DNA of 64,000 nt from contig NZ_CP119988.1 of NCBI RefSeq assembly GCF_029338515.1, positions 1,364,001 through 1,428,000 on the forward strand, read 5' to 3'. This document shows positions 54,130 through 62,879 of the stretch, one piece after another (the stretch's first letter is position 1; each line of letters begins with the position of its first letter). Position numbers and translations under genes: made by a program. Below the pieces are notes generated by a model. That model worked only from the letters and a program-made list of their open reading frames with translations. It had not been told where the DNA came from and made no database searches. Origin of the DNA: Haloglomus litoreum. Lineage in GTDB: Archaea > Halobacteriota > Halobacteria > Halobacteriales > Haloarculaceae.

Positions 54130-55281
54130 ATGCCGCTTCGAACGCCGCCCCTCCGTGCGCTACACGCCGACCGGGGCGCGAAGTTCACCGAGTTCGGCGG
54201 GTGGGACATGCCCGTCGAGTTCGACTCCATCAGGACCGAACACGACGCCGTCCGCGAGTCGGCGGGACTGTTCGACGTCTCGCACATGGGCGAGATCGTC
54301 GTCAGCGGCCCCGACGCGACGGCGCTCACGGACCGCCTCGTCACCAACGACGTGGCCGCGTTGGACCCCGGCCAGGCCGTCTACGCCGCCATCACGGACG
54401 CGGACGGTGTCATGCACGACGACACCGTCGTCTATCGCCTCCCCAAGGACGAGACGCACCGTGCGGCGGATGAGGCGCCGGCGTACCTGTTCGTCCCGAA
54501 CGCCGGCCACGACGAGTGGGCCCACGGGCGCTGGTGCGACTACCGCGACGAGTGGGGGCTGGAGGCGACCGTCGAGAACGTCACCGACGACTGGGCCATG
54601 TTCGCCCTGCAGGGGCCCGACGCCGAGGCGCACCTGCGGGACGTGGCCGACGGCAGTTCGCCGGACCTCGGCCGGTTCGAGATGACCGGCGACGCCGTCG
54701 CCGGCGTCGACTGTCTCATCGCCCGCACCGGCTACACCGGCGAGGACGGCTTCGAACTGCTCGTCCCGTGGGGCAAGGCGGAGATCGTCTGGGCCGCGCT
54801 CACGGGAGTCGACGGCGACGACGGCGAGGATGAGGGCTCGGGTGCCCAGCCCTGCGGGCTCGGCGCGCGCGACACGCTCCGCATCGAGGCCGGCTTCCTC
54901 CTCGCGGGCCAGGACTTCCACCCCGAGGACGAGCCCCGGAACCCCTACGAGGCCGGCATCGGCTTCGTCGTCAAGCTGGACACCGAGTTCGTGGGTCGGG
55001 ACGCCCTCGAACGGGTCGACGCGGAGGGCGTGGACGAGCAGTTCGTCGGCTTCCGGCTGGTCGAGCGCGGCGTCCCCCGGAACGGCTACGACATCACCAA
55101 CACGGACGGGAAGGTCATCGGGACCGTCACCTCGGGCACGATGAGCCCGACGCTGGACGAACCCATCGGGATGGGCTACGTCCCGGTCGACTACGCCGAC
55201 CCCGGGACGACGATCCGGGTCGTGGTGCGCGGCCAGCAGAAGAAGGCTCGCGTGCAGACGCTACCCTTCCTGAACGGATAG
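54130..55281 (+). CDS. gcvT: glycine cleavage system T protein (aminomethyltransferase)
   Basis: 383 aa. GGWDMPVEFDSIRTEHDAVR, LFDVSHMGEI, ARTGYTGEDGFELLVP and the GLGARDTLRIEAG segments are GcvT hallmarks; a short acidic insert (DGDDGEDEGSG) lies at about 235-245. Releases ammonia and transfers the methylene group to the pterin cofactor. ATG 54130 follows a GATTTG box by about 28 nt. Normally first gene of a gcvT-H-PA-PB run, here separated from gcvH by 2.5 kb. Confidence 0.93.
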   Translation: MPLRTPPLRALHADRGAKFTEFGGWDMPVEFDSIRTEHDAVRESAGLFDVSHMGEIVVSGPDATALTDRLVTNDVAALDPGQAVYAAITDADGVMHDDTVVYRLPKDETHRAADEAPAYLFVPNAGHDEWAHGRWCDYRDEWGLEATVENVTDDWAMFALQGPDAEAHLRDVADGSSPDLGRFEMTGDAVAGVDCLIARTGYTGEDGFELLVPWGKAEIVWAALTGVDGDDGEDEGSGAQPCGLGARDTLRIEAGFLLAGQDFHPEDEPRNPYEAGIGFVVKLDTEFVGRDALERVDAEGVDEQFVGFRLVERGVPRNGYDITNTDGKVIGTVTSGTMSPTLDEPIGMGYVPVDYADPGTTIRVVVRGQQKKARVQTLPFLNG

Positions 55282-55909
55282 ATTTCTAGCAATTGGGGAT
55301 TTTGATTGTTAGGGCGCGCTTTAAGAATATTATCTCTATATTAATCGAAAATGTCTGTGTTAGATGGCTTATAATTACGAAACACAGAAACAGCTACGAA
55401 GCCCTCGCGCTCTCGACCACCCGCGGCTCGCTGCGCTCCTCGCTTCGGTCGCTTCGCTCCCTTCGCTGCGGTGCTTACCTCGCCGGGGGTGGGTCGAGAG
55501 CGCTCGCCCTTCGATTCCGCCAGGAGATTCCCGCCCCGGCCGAGCGTTCGCGCGTGGTGGTTCCAGCGGAGCACTAGCGTCCCCACACCTCCCCGCGCTC
55601 GCGCCGAAGTGTTCCGACCCCCTCGCTTCGCTCGGGGTCTCCACAGCGGGGGCGCGAGCGCGCTTCCTGGTCTCGGAACCAGCCGGGCGACGCAGCTGCT
55701 CGCCTGGTGTGTGCTCCCTCCGTCAGTCCAACTGGCGCGCGCTGGTGGTCGGCACCTGCCCCTCACGAGCGGCTTCATGCCGCGAGCACCACGGGCGGGT
55801 GCCGACCATCTCTAAGCGCGCGAGGGTCGAGAAGCGCAGCGCTAGCGAGCATCGGAGACGGCTGGGGAGGAACGAGGCCTACGGACCCGACTGACGAACC
55901 ATCCTGGCG

Positions 55910-55974
55910 GACTTCCGAAGGTGAGCCGAGCGCAGCGAGCGAGAAGCCGTCAGAGCTCGTCTCTGACGGAAGTC
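55910..55974. repeat. nested inverted repeats / hairpin
   Basis: CCGTCAGAG (55947-55955) and CTCTGACGG (55961-55969) form a perfect 9-bp stem with a 5-nt loop. An alternative outer pairing GACTTCCG (55910-55917)/CGGAAGTC (55967-55974) competes with it. Confidence 0.55.
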
Positions 55975-56110
55975 GAGCGGGTGAGGGCTTCGGGAGCAGT
56001 CTCGCTGTGGTCGCACGCGCCTGAACCAGAGGACGGGTGAGGGATTCGGTAGCGATTGCGTCGATTTCGGACACACGGAGCGCGACGCGCCCGCGGAGTT
56101 ATTTGCCGAC

Positions 56111-56117
56111 GATTTTA
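56111..56117 (+). promoter_or_regulatory. TATA box of small membrane gene
   Basis: The GATTTTATCC element centred near 56114 is about 29 nt before ATG 56144, leaderless spacing. It supports the reality of that gene. Confidence 0.55.
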
Positions 56118-56143
56118 TCCGACGAGAACGCTCGATATGCTGT

Positions 56144-56338
56144 ATGAACCGCCCCCATCGGCCGATGGAGCCCTCCAGCGGGTCCGCCTGGTTCCTCGGA
56201 TTCCTCGGGTTCCTCGTCCTCGGCGTCGCCGTGGCGGCCGTGATGGCGAGTACCGACTCGGCCGGCGCCGTCTTCGCGTTCGTCGTGGTGGTGGTCGCAG
56301 TCTCTGCGGGACTCCTCCACCGGTACGCCGGGTCCTGA
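56144..56338 (+). CDS. small two-helix membrane protein (64 aa)
   Basis: MNRPHRPMEPSSGSAWFLGF, then two hydrophobic helices (about 16-35 and 41-58). Good TATA spacing. Lies between gcvT and tnpB, in the opposite orientation to tnpB. Function unknown. Confidence 0.6.
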   Translation: MNRPHRPMEPSSGSAWFLGFLGFLVLGVAVAAVMASTDSAGAVFAFVVVVVAVSAGLLHRYAGS

Positions 56339-56369
56339 CCGGTGGCTGCCAGGCACCGTCCCCCGAACC

Positions 56370-56540
56370 ACAGCCTACGTCAGGTGTTACCCACGACTAC
56401 ACTCGTGGGCTTGTCAGTGGACTTCCGGTCTGTCCACTACTCGTGGTAGGCGAAAAGTCGCCGTTCCCGTTCAGCGTCCCTGACTTCAGGGCCACCTGAC
56501 AGTTGGCCCGTCCAGCGCCAGACTTGAGCCACCGCTGGAC
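56370..56540 (-). ncRNA. putative reRNA/omega-RNA (sotRNA) of tnpB
   Basis: In IS1341-type elements of Halobacterium salinarum, sense overlapping transcripts come from the 3' end of tnpB, and TnpB elsewhere uses such RNA as guide scaffold. The hairpin CCCACGA-loop-TCGTGGG (56390-56409) with the stop codon TAG in its loop is the only structure seen. Length and borders are guesses. Confidence 0.4.
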
Positions 56541-57780
56541 TAACTTCCACGCCACGTTCCGCGCCGCGTTGTAATCTGCGTGCAATTTCTTCCCACAGTT
56601 CATGCACTCGAACTCGTTCCCGTCACGATTGTCCTCGTGCGTGAACCCGCACTCCGAGTGACTGCACCGCTGGCTCGTGTACTGCGGTGTCACGTCATCT
56701 ACAAGCATACCGTACTCTTCGGCCTTGTACACGACGAATTCCTGAAGTTTGTTGAACGCCCACTGCTGGAACTTCTTCCCGTTCGAGATACGACTTCGAA
56801 TCTGCTTCAAGTTCTCGAACGCGAGAGCGTCACAGTCGAACCGACGAGCTTCCAGCACGATGGCGAGCGCGATTCGATGCAAGTAATCCTCGCTCCAGTT
56901 GGCGAACGAGCTGCCAATACGTTGAATCGTGAGATGCGCCGAGCGCGTCCCCGTTTCTTGCAGGCCACCGCGAACGCGCTCGTACTCGTCGCGCTTGTGG
57001 TTCAAGAAATCAGCGTTGCCGTAGAACGCGCCCGTACTCGTGACCGCCAAGTACCCGTTGACGTTCAGGTCGACGCCGAGAACCGTTCCGTTCTCGACTG
57101 CCGACGGATTCGTCTCCGGTTCCTTCTGGAAGTTCACGTGCAAGTAATACGTCCCGTCGCGCTCGTGGAGTGTCGCGCTCGATTTTTCCCACGCGTCGGC
57201 CTCCCAGTACGTCTCGAAGGGCGTTCCCTCCTGATCGTCGGGGAAGACGTACTCGGCGGTCACCCGGCCGTCCGTGGTGGACAGCGTGCAGTGGTCGTCG
57301 TTGAACGTGATGGTGCGCCGGTCGTAGACGACCACGCTCCCGCGGAACGTGGGTTTGCTGATGTCTTGGTCTTCCTCGAAGTAGAGCTCTTTGCACGAGG
57401 AGAGAGCTTCTGCCGCGAGCGACCGGGCGGCTTGGACGTGGTTAGCGGTGAGGTCGGTTGCCTCACGCACGTCGTGGTACGTGGCGTCGTTGAGCGTGGA
57501 TTTGCTCGTCTCGATGTTGGCTGGTGTGTCGCTCCACCCGTAGTCAGCGACATGTTGTGCTGCCTGTCGGAATTGGTCGAACGTCTCGCCGAGTCGGCTC
57601 TCGCCGTCTTCGTCGAGTACGTCGAGTTTGACCTGACAGTCCCGATTCAGTACCACGTCTCAAATCCTGGAAATCTGTTATTTATTTGTTTCGGGTCGGG
57701 TTGGAGAGTCGGACTGCTGTTGTTCGCGGGTAGCGTAAGTGGAGTGTTGACTTCCCCAGCAGCTGAAGCCGTGGGTTTCC
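56389..57780 (-). mobile_element. IS1341-type insertion element (tnpB only)
   Basis: One gene, tnpB, without tnpA. The right-end side has a 7-bp hairpin (56390-56409) overlapping the tnpB stop. The other end near 57740-57780 has the GCTGAAGCCGTGGGTTTCC block that resembles known haloarchaeal IS200/IS605-like ends. Exact borders are not proven. It lies between gcvT and gcvH. Confidence 0.6.
56397..57656 (-). CDS. tnpB: TnpB RNA-guided nuclease (IS1341/IS605 OrfB type)
   Basis: 419 aa, GTG start. All expected active-site parts are present: RuvC D196 (LGVDLNVNG), E281 (LAFENLKQIRS), D361 (ADYNAARNVAW), and the zinc ribbon C331, C336, C351, C354 (SHSECGF ... CMNCGKK). The N-terminus (QVKLDVLDEDGE) fits haloarchaeal TnpB. 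No frameshift, so it is probably active as an RNA-guided endonuclease that helps keep the element in place. Opposite strand to the gcv genes. Confidence 0.9.
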   Translation of the reverse strand: MVLNRDCQVKLDVLDEDGESRLGETFDQFRQAAQHVADYGWSDTPANIETSKSTLNDATYHDVREATDLTANHVQAARSLAAEALSSCKELYFEEDQDISKPTFRGSVVVYDRRTITFNDDHCTLSTTDGRVTAEYVFPDDQEGTPFETYWEADAWEKSSATLHERDGTYYLHVNFQKEPETNPSAVENGTVLGVDLNVNGYLAVTSTGAFYGNADFLNHKRDEYERVRGGLQETGTRSAHLTIQRIGSSFANWSEDYLHRIALAIVLEARRFDCDALAFENLKQIRSRISNGKKFQQWAFNKLQEFVVYKAEEYGMLVDDVTPQYTSQRCSHSECGFTHEDNRDGNEFECMNCGKKLHADYNAARNVAWKLVQRWLKSGAGRANCQVALKSGTLNGNGDFSPTTSSGQTGSPLTSPRV

Positions 57781-57786
57781 GTCTCG

Positions 57787-57794
57787 AAATATCT
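57787..57794 (+). promoter_or_regulatory. TATA box of gcvH
   Basis: AAATATCT about 28 nt before ATG 57821, directly after the element end block. It lets gcvH-gcvPA-gcvPB be transcribed although gcvT is 2.5 kb away. Confidence 0.55.
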
Positions 57795-57820
57795 ATCCCC
57801 TGCCCACACAACCCCCGCGT

Positions 57821-58204
57821 ATGAGCTTCGAGGTGCCCGAGGACTGCCGGTATCTGGAGACCCACGAGTGGGTCCGGCTGGAGGATGGAACTGCCCGCGT
57901 CGGCATCTCCGACTTCGCACAGGACGAACTCGGCGACGTCGTCTTCGTCGAACTCCCCGCCGAGGGCGACACTGTCACCCAGGAGGCCGACTTCGGCGTC
58001 ATCGAGTCCATCAAGGCGGTCTCGGACCTGTACGCGCCCGTCTCCGGGACCGTCGCGGCCGCCAACGAGCGGCTCGTCGACGAGCCGGAACTCGTCAACG
58101 AGGACCCGTTCGGTGACGGCTGGATGCTCGAACTGGAGGACGTCGACGAGGGCGAACTGGACGCGCTGCTGTCGCCAGACGAGTACCGCGACCAGATCGA
58201 GTAG
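57821..58204 (+). CDS. gcvH: glycine cleavage system H protein
   Basis: 127 aa. The lipoylation site K65 lies in [35 protein letters not shown] precedes it. Carries the aminomethyl group between the P and T proteins. Normal length. Confidence 0.95.
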   Translation: MSFEVPEDCRYLETHEWVRLEDGTARVGISDFAQDELGDVVFVELPAEGDTVTQEADFGVIESIKAVSDLYAPVSGTVAAANERLVDEPELVNEDPFGDGWMLELEDVDEGELDALLSPDEYRDQIE

Positions 58205-58290
58205 CGGCCGCCGCCGGCCTGAACGCACGGTCACGTCACCAGCCGAACCGAAGGGGTTGTTATCGCCGGACCGTAATCCCGGACAACCCG

Positions 58291-58341
58291 ATGTTCACGC
58301 CGCCGACCGACTCTCGATTCGCGGGGGGACCCGATGCGTAG
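58291..58341 (+). CDS. possible 16-codon leader ORF before gcvPA
   Basis: [16 protein letters not shown] then TAG. ATG 58291 lies about 30 nt after a TTGTTATC box; the ORF overlaps the gcvPA start (58334) by 8 nt in another frame. No good box exists at leaderless distance from 58334, so the gcvPA message may begin at this ORF. Short ORFs arise by chance, so confidence is low. Confidence 0.3.
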   Translation: MFTPPTDSRFAGGPDA

Positions 58342-59665
58342 CGACGAGCGCGGCAGCCCGTTCGCACCGCACACCGCCGAGGAGACCGAGGCGATGCTCG
58401 ACGCCGTCGGCGTCGCCGACGAGGAGGCGCTGTTCGACGTGCCCGACGCCGTCCGGTTCGACGGCGAGTTCGGCATCGAGCCCCGAAGTGAGCGCGCCGT
58501 CCGCGAGGAGGTGGGCGCGACCCTCGCGCGCAACGAGGACCTGACCGAGTTCCTCGGTCGCGGGCACTACGCCCACTACGTCCCGTCGATGGTCGCGCAT
58601 CTCTCGGACCGCTCGGAGTTCCTGACCAGTTACACGCAGTACCAGCCGGAGGTGGCACAGGGGTTCCTGCAGGCCTTGTTCGAGTACCAGTCGATGCTGG
58701 TCGAGCTGACCGGGCTCCCGGTGGCGAACTGTTCGATGTACGACGCGGCGACGGCGCTGGGCGAGGCCGCCACGCTCGCGAGTCGCGTGCGCCAGACCAC
58801 GGGGACGCGCGTGCTGGTGCCCGAGCATCTCCAGGAGGGCCGGCGCGCGGTGCTGGAGAACTACATCACCGGGAGCGACCTCACGGTCGAGTCGTATCCG
58901 ATGGCCGACGGTAACGCCGACCTGGACGCGCTCGCAGAGCAGGTCGACGACGAGACGGTGCTGCTGTACGCCGAGAACCCGACCGTCCGGGGCTGCATCG
59001 AGGAGTCGCTGGCCGACCTCGGGACGCTGGCCGACGAGCACGAGGCGCTGTTCACGCTGGGCTCGGACCCCGTCGCGCTCTCCGTGCTGGAAGCGCCCGC
59101 CGAGGTGGGCGCCGACGTGGTCGTCGGCGACTGCTCGCTCGGGCTGCCGACGGCGTACGGGATGGGGCTGGGCCTGTTCGCCTGCCGGGAGGAGTTCCTC
59201 CGGCAGGTCCCCGGCCGGCTGGTCGGGGCGAGCGAGGACGATGCCGGCCGGCGGGCGTACACGCTCACGCTCCAGACGCGCGAACAGCACATCCGCCGGG
59301 AGCGTGCCACCTCCAACATCTGTACGAATCAGGCGTGGGTGGCGCTCCGCGCGGCGATGCACGTCGCCTCGCTGGGGCCCGGCGGCCTGCGCGAGCTGGC
59401 CAACGACTGTGTGCGGTACGCCCGCGACCTCGCGGCCGAGCTGGACGACGTGGTCGGCCTGCGGGCGCCGGTCCACGACCGCCACCACCTGCGCGAGTTC
59501 ACCGTCCGGACCGACCAGCCCGCCGGTGCCGTCGCGGCGGACCTCGCCGCGGAGGGCTTCGCGGTCCACACGCTGGACGACCACCTGCTGCAGGTCTGCG
59601 TGACCGACGCGAACGCCGACGCGACCGACGACCTCGTCGCTGCGTTCGAGGAGGTGGCCCGATGA
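58334..59665 (+). CDS. gcvPA: glycine dehydrogenase (decarboxylating) subunit 1
   Basis: 443 aa, the typical size of the split P-protein alpha chain. Segments [53 protein letters not shown] match the family. Works with GcvPB to decarboxylate glycine. Stop overlaps the gcvPB start by ATGA. Confidence 0.93.
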   Translation: MRSDERGSPFAPHTAEETEAMLDAVGVADEEALFDVPDAVRFDGEFGIEPRSERAVREEVGATLARNEDLTEFLGRGHYAHYVPSMVAHLSDRSEFLTSYTQYQPEVAQGFLQALFEYQSMLVELTGLPVANCSMYDAATALGEAATLASRVRQTTGTRVLVPEHLQEGRRAVLENYITGSDLTVESYPMADGNADLDALAEQVDDETVLLYAENPTVRGCIEESLADLGTLADEHEALFTLGSDPVALSVLEAPAEVGADVVVGDCSLGLPTAYGMGLGLFACREEFLRQVPGRLVGASEDDAGRRAYTLTLQTREQHIRRERATSNICTNQAWVALRAAMHVASLGPGGLRELANDCVRYARDLAAELDDVVGLRAPVHDRHHLREFTVRTDQPAGAVAADLAAEGFAVHTLDDHLLQVCVTDANADATDDLVAAFEEVAR

Positions 59666-61110
59666 TCTTCGACCAGGCACGCTGGACGGACGACGACGGC
59701 GAGCGCTACGAACCGCTGCTCTCGGAGAAGCGCTCGCGCGAGGTCGAGCCGAGCGACGACGACCCGCTGCCCGACGACCTCACGCGCGAGTCGCTGGAAC
59801 TCCCCGACGCCTCCGAGCCGGAACTGGCCCGCCACTACACCCGGCTCTCGGAGATGAACTACGGCGTCGAGAGCGGGCCCTTCCCGCTCGGGTCCTGTAC
59901 GATGAAGTACAACCCGAAGTTCACCGAGGACATCGCGGCCGACCCCGCGGGCCACGTCCACCCGGACCGGCCAGACGGGTCGGTGCAGGGCGTCCTCGAA
60001 CTGCAGTACCGCCTGCAGGACTACCTCGGCCGCATCGGCGGGATGGACGCCGTGACGCTCCAGCCCCCGGCCGGCGCCGCGGGCGAGTTCGCGGGCATCC
60101 TCGTCGCGAAGGCGTACCACGAATCGCGCGACGACGACCGCAGCGAGGTCGTCATCCCCGACTCCGCCCACGGGACCAACTTCGCCAGCGCGGCGATGGC
60201 GGGCTACGACGTGGTGAACCTCCCCTCCGGTGACGACGGCCGCGTGAATCTGGAGGCACTGGAGGCGGCGCTGTCGGAGGAGACGGCGGCGCTGATGCTG
60301 ACGAACCCGAACACGCTGGGCCTGTTCGAGCGCGACATCGAGCGGATCGCCGAACTGGTCCACGACGTGGGGGGCCTGCTCTACTACGACGGGGCGAACC
60401 TGAACGCGCTGCTCGGCCGGGTCCGCCCCGGCGACATGGGCTTCGACGTGATGCACTACAACGTCCACAAGACGTTCGCCACGCCCCACGGCGGCGGCGG
60501 CCCCGGCGCGGGCCCGGTCGGCGTCGTCGAGGAACTCCGCGAGTTCCTGCCGGACCCGCACGTGCGCGCGGTCGAGGACGATGATGCCGACGGCGGGACG
60601 CGCTACGAGACCTACACCCCCGAGCGGTCCGTCGGGAAGGTCCACGGCTACCAGGGCAACTGGCTCGTCCTCGAGAAGGCCTACGCGTACATCGCGCGCC
60701 TGGGCGACCCCGGGCTCGCGGACGCCAGCGCGAAGGCCGTCCTCAACGCGAACTACCTCGCCGAGCAGGTCGAGTACGAGACGCCGTTCGGCCCGTTCCA
60801 CCACGAGTTCGTCGCGAGCGCCGGCGAGCAGGACGCCGCCGACGCGGCCAAGCGGATGCTGGACTACGGGGTCCACCCGCCGACGACGAAGTGGCCGGAG
60901 ATCGTCAGCGAGGCGCTGATGACCGAGCCCACGGAGGTCGAGAGCCGCCGGACGCTCGACCAGCTCGCCGACGCGTTCAACGCCGTCCACGCCGAGGACG
61001 ACGAGACCCTGGAGGCCGCGCCGGAGCGGACCGCGGCCCGACGCATCGACCAGGTGACTGCGGCCCGCGAACCGCGGCTCTCCTGGCAGGCGCTGGACCG
61101 CGAGGAGTGA
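59662..61110 (+). CDS. gcvPB: glycine dehydrogenase (decarboxylating) subunit 2
   Basis: 482 aa. PLP lysine K270 in [28 protein letters not shown] and AHGTNFASA are P-protein beta-chain signatures. ATG 59662 overlaps the gcvPA stop (ATGA), so the subunits are made in equal amounts. Last gene of the run. Confidence 0.94.
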   Translation: MIFDQARWTDDDGERYEPLLSEKRSREVEPSDDDPLPDDLTRESLELPDASEPELARHYTRLSEMNYGVESGPFPLGSCTMKYNPKFTEDIAADPAGHVHPDRPDGSVQGVLELQYRLQDYLGRIGGMDAVTLQPPAGAAGEFAGILVAKAYHESRDDDRSEVVIPDSAHGTNFASAAMAGYDVVNLPSGDDGRVNLEALEAALSEETAALMLTNPNTLGLFERDIERIAELVHDVGGLLYYDGANLNALLGRVRPGDMGFDVMHYNVHKTFATPHGGGGPGAGPVGVVEELREFLPDPHVRAVEDDDADGGTRYETYTPERSVGKVHGYQGNWLVLEKAYAYIARLGDPGLADASAKAVLNANYLAEQVEYETPFGPFHHEFVASAGEQDAADAAKRMLDYGVHPPTTKWPEIVSEALMTEPTEVESRRTLDQLADAFNAVHAEDDETLEAAPERTAARRIDQVTAAREPRLSWQALDREE

Positions 61111-61296
61111 GCCGATAGCCCCCTGTTCTCTGATTCCGCCGGTCTCCGTAGCGACAGCGCCCGAAACGGTGGTCCAGCTGTGGGTGGAGGCTCTCGCCGC
61201 GGGGCAGATTTCGTATCGTAGTTATCGGTTTACGAGTTCTCGGTGCGAACCGCCAGATGTGTCTGGAATCTGTAGGGTATCGCGGAAATCCCTGGA

Positions 61297-62364
61297 TTAC
61301 GGCTCCAGCACGACCCGGAACCGGGTCTCATTCGCCATCATCCGGTCGTATGCCTCGCCGGCGTCGGCGAGGTCGTTGGTCTCGATCTCGGGTGTCACGT
61401 CCCGCAGGGCGGAGAACTCCATCGTGTCCTGTGAGTCGCGCGCGTGACCCGAGCCCCAGCCCCCGACCGAGGCGCGGTTGCCGACCAGCCCCTGCACGTC
61501 GACGGACACCTCCTCACCGGGGACGCCGACGGCGACGAGTTCGCCGTTCCGGCCGAGGCCGCCGACGGCCGACTCGATGGCCGGCGCCGACGGCGCGGTT
61601 CCGAGGACGACGCGTGCGCCGCCGAGTTCCTGCAGCCGCTCGGCCGGGTCCTCGCTGCTCGCGTCGACGAAGTGGTCCGCGCCCAGCTCCAGCGCGAGGT
61701 CGCGCTTGTCGGCCGACCGCGAGAGGGCGACCGTCTCGAACCCCATCCGATGAGCGTACTGGACCCCGAGGTGGCCCAGGCCGCCGATGCCCTGGACAGC
61801 CACGAGGTCGCCCGGGCCCGGGCCCGTGTTCCGGAGCGCGTTGAACGTCGTGATACCGGCACACAGCAGGGGTGCGGCGTCGACAGCATCGAGGTCATCG
61901 GGGACGGCAGCCAGCGCCTCCGCGGGTACGGTCGCGTATTCTGCGTAGCTTCCGCCGGACTACGTCCGGCGACGTTCGCGCTCGCTCGTCTCGCGCTCAC
62001 CGCCGTCGTAGGTGAGCCCCGTGATGTCGCTGTTCTCACACCCCTGGAAGTCCCCACGGCGGCAGGGCTCGCACTCGAAGCAGTGGCCGCCGTGCCAGCC
62101 CGCGCCGACGCGGTCGCCTTCGGTCCACTGTGAAACGCGCTCGCCCACGGCGTCGACGCGTCCGGCGATCTCGTGGCCCGGAACCCGGGGGTAGGAGATG
62201 CCCGGATAGGTGCCCTCCTTCACGAACGCGTCGCTGTGGCAGATGCCACAGGCCTCGACCGCGACCCGGACCGCCTCCGGGCCGGGGTCGGGCACGTCGC
62301 GCTCGACCAGTTCGAACTCGCCGCCCGCCTCCGGGACCTGCACCGCGCGCATCTGTTCGGTCAT
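61297..62364 (-). pseudogene. zinc alcohol dehydrogenase interrupted by an in-frame TAG insertion
   Basis: The N-terminal part (61963-62364) has GICHSDAFVKEG, GHEIAGRVDAVG and the structural zinc CFECEPCRRGDFQGC. After the TAG at 61960-61962 the same frame continues with GGSYAEYATVPAEALAAVP, GIGGLGHLG and the C-terminus to 61297. Removing the 48-bp insertion (61952-61999) gives a normal 339-residue MDR enzyme. As it stands full-length enzyme needs readthrough, so it is probably dead or makes a short N-terminal piece. Substrate: alcohols or aldehydes. Confidence 0.8.
61952..61999. repeat. 48-bp hairpin insertion with direct-repeat flanks
   Basis: It is bounded by CCGCCG at 61952-61957 and again at 62000-62005 (target-duplication-like). 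It contains a perfect stem CGCCGGAC (61953-61960)-TAC-GTCCGGCG (61964-61971) and a gcgctcgctcgtctcgcgctc tract. The length is a multiple of three. Confidence 0.7.
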
Positions 62365-62459
62365 CGTCCGGGATAGCGGGCGCGACGAGGGTGGGTGTGT
62401 CTCCCGGCGACCGACGGGGGCTACCGGAACGAGAATGAGGGTGGGGCCGTCGAGTCCGG

Positions 62460-62630
62460 TCAGGCGTCGACGCCGGTATCGACGGCGTCGCCGATGCGGA
62501 CGAACCCGTAGTCACACTCCCCGCAGTGCCACTTGACCTTCTCACCGAGGTGGAGCTCCGTGCTCGCCGCGCGCCAGAACGTCCGCTCCTCGCCGCAGTC
62601 CGGGCAGTATCGCTCCGTTTCGAGGCTCAT
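62460..62630 (-). CDS. small haloarchaeal zinc ribbon protein (56 aa)
   Basis: MSLETERYCPDCGEERTFWR ... WHCGECDYGF: two CxxC pairs forming a zinc ribbon. This type is common and conserved in haloarchaea, often annotated DUF. The acidic tail ends DTGVDA. Function unknown. Confidence 0.72.
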   Translation of the reverse strand: MSLETERYCPDCGEERTFWRAASTELHLGEKVKWHCGECDYGFVRIGDAVDTGVDA

Positions 62631-62879
62631 GCACCCGTCTCGGACCGCGTCGCTGTTGAAGCTACTGGTCCGTCCGAACCGGTGGTCGCCGGGACCGACC
62701 GGGTTGCGCCGAGGGCGTAAACCACATACGACGATACCGAACGGTTCCCGGCGAGCGGCCGGCGGCGAAGAGCGCCCGGTGGCAAACGATGCCTGGCGGC
62801 GGCGACGCCGCGGCGTCCGGCGGTCCGGACTTCGGACACGCCAAGCGTTACGTCCACTGCCGCGAAATACACGCTAGCG

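Larger units (their letters stand above)
55282..56143. other. palindrome-rich noncoding region inside the gcv locus
   Basis: 55282-55380 is strikingly AT-rich, with T tracts that could end gcvT transcription. From 55380 to 56060 the DNA is GC-rich low-complexity sequence with repeated gctcgct/gcttcgct words, giving open frames on both strands that look meaningless. It includes a strong hairpin at 55947-55969. No gene supported until the small gene at 56144. Confidence 0.55.

Noticed and set aside
55293-56074. Several overlapping open frames on both strands between gcvT and the small membrane gene
   Set aside because: They come from low-complexity palindromic DNA, overlap each other and lack any protein-like pattern.
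59329-60990. 553-codon minus-strand frame opposite gcvPA/gcvPB
   Set aside because: Shadow of two well-supported genes; no domain seen.
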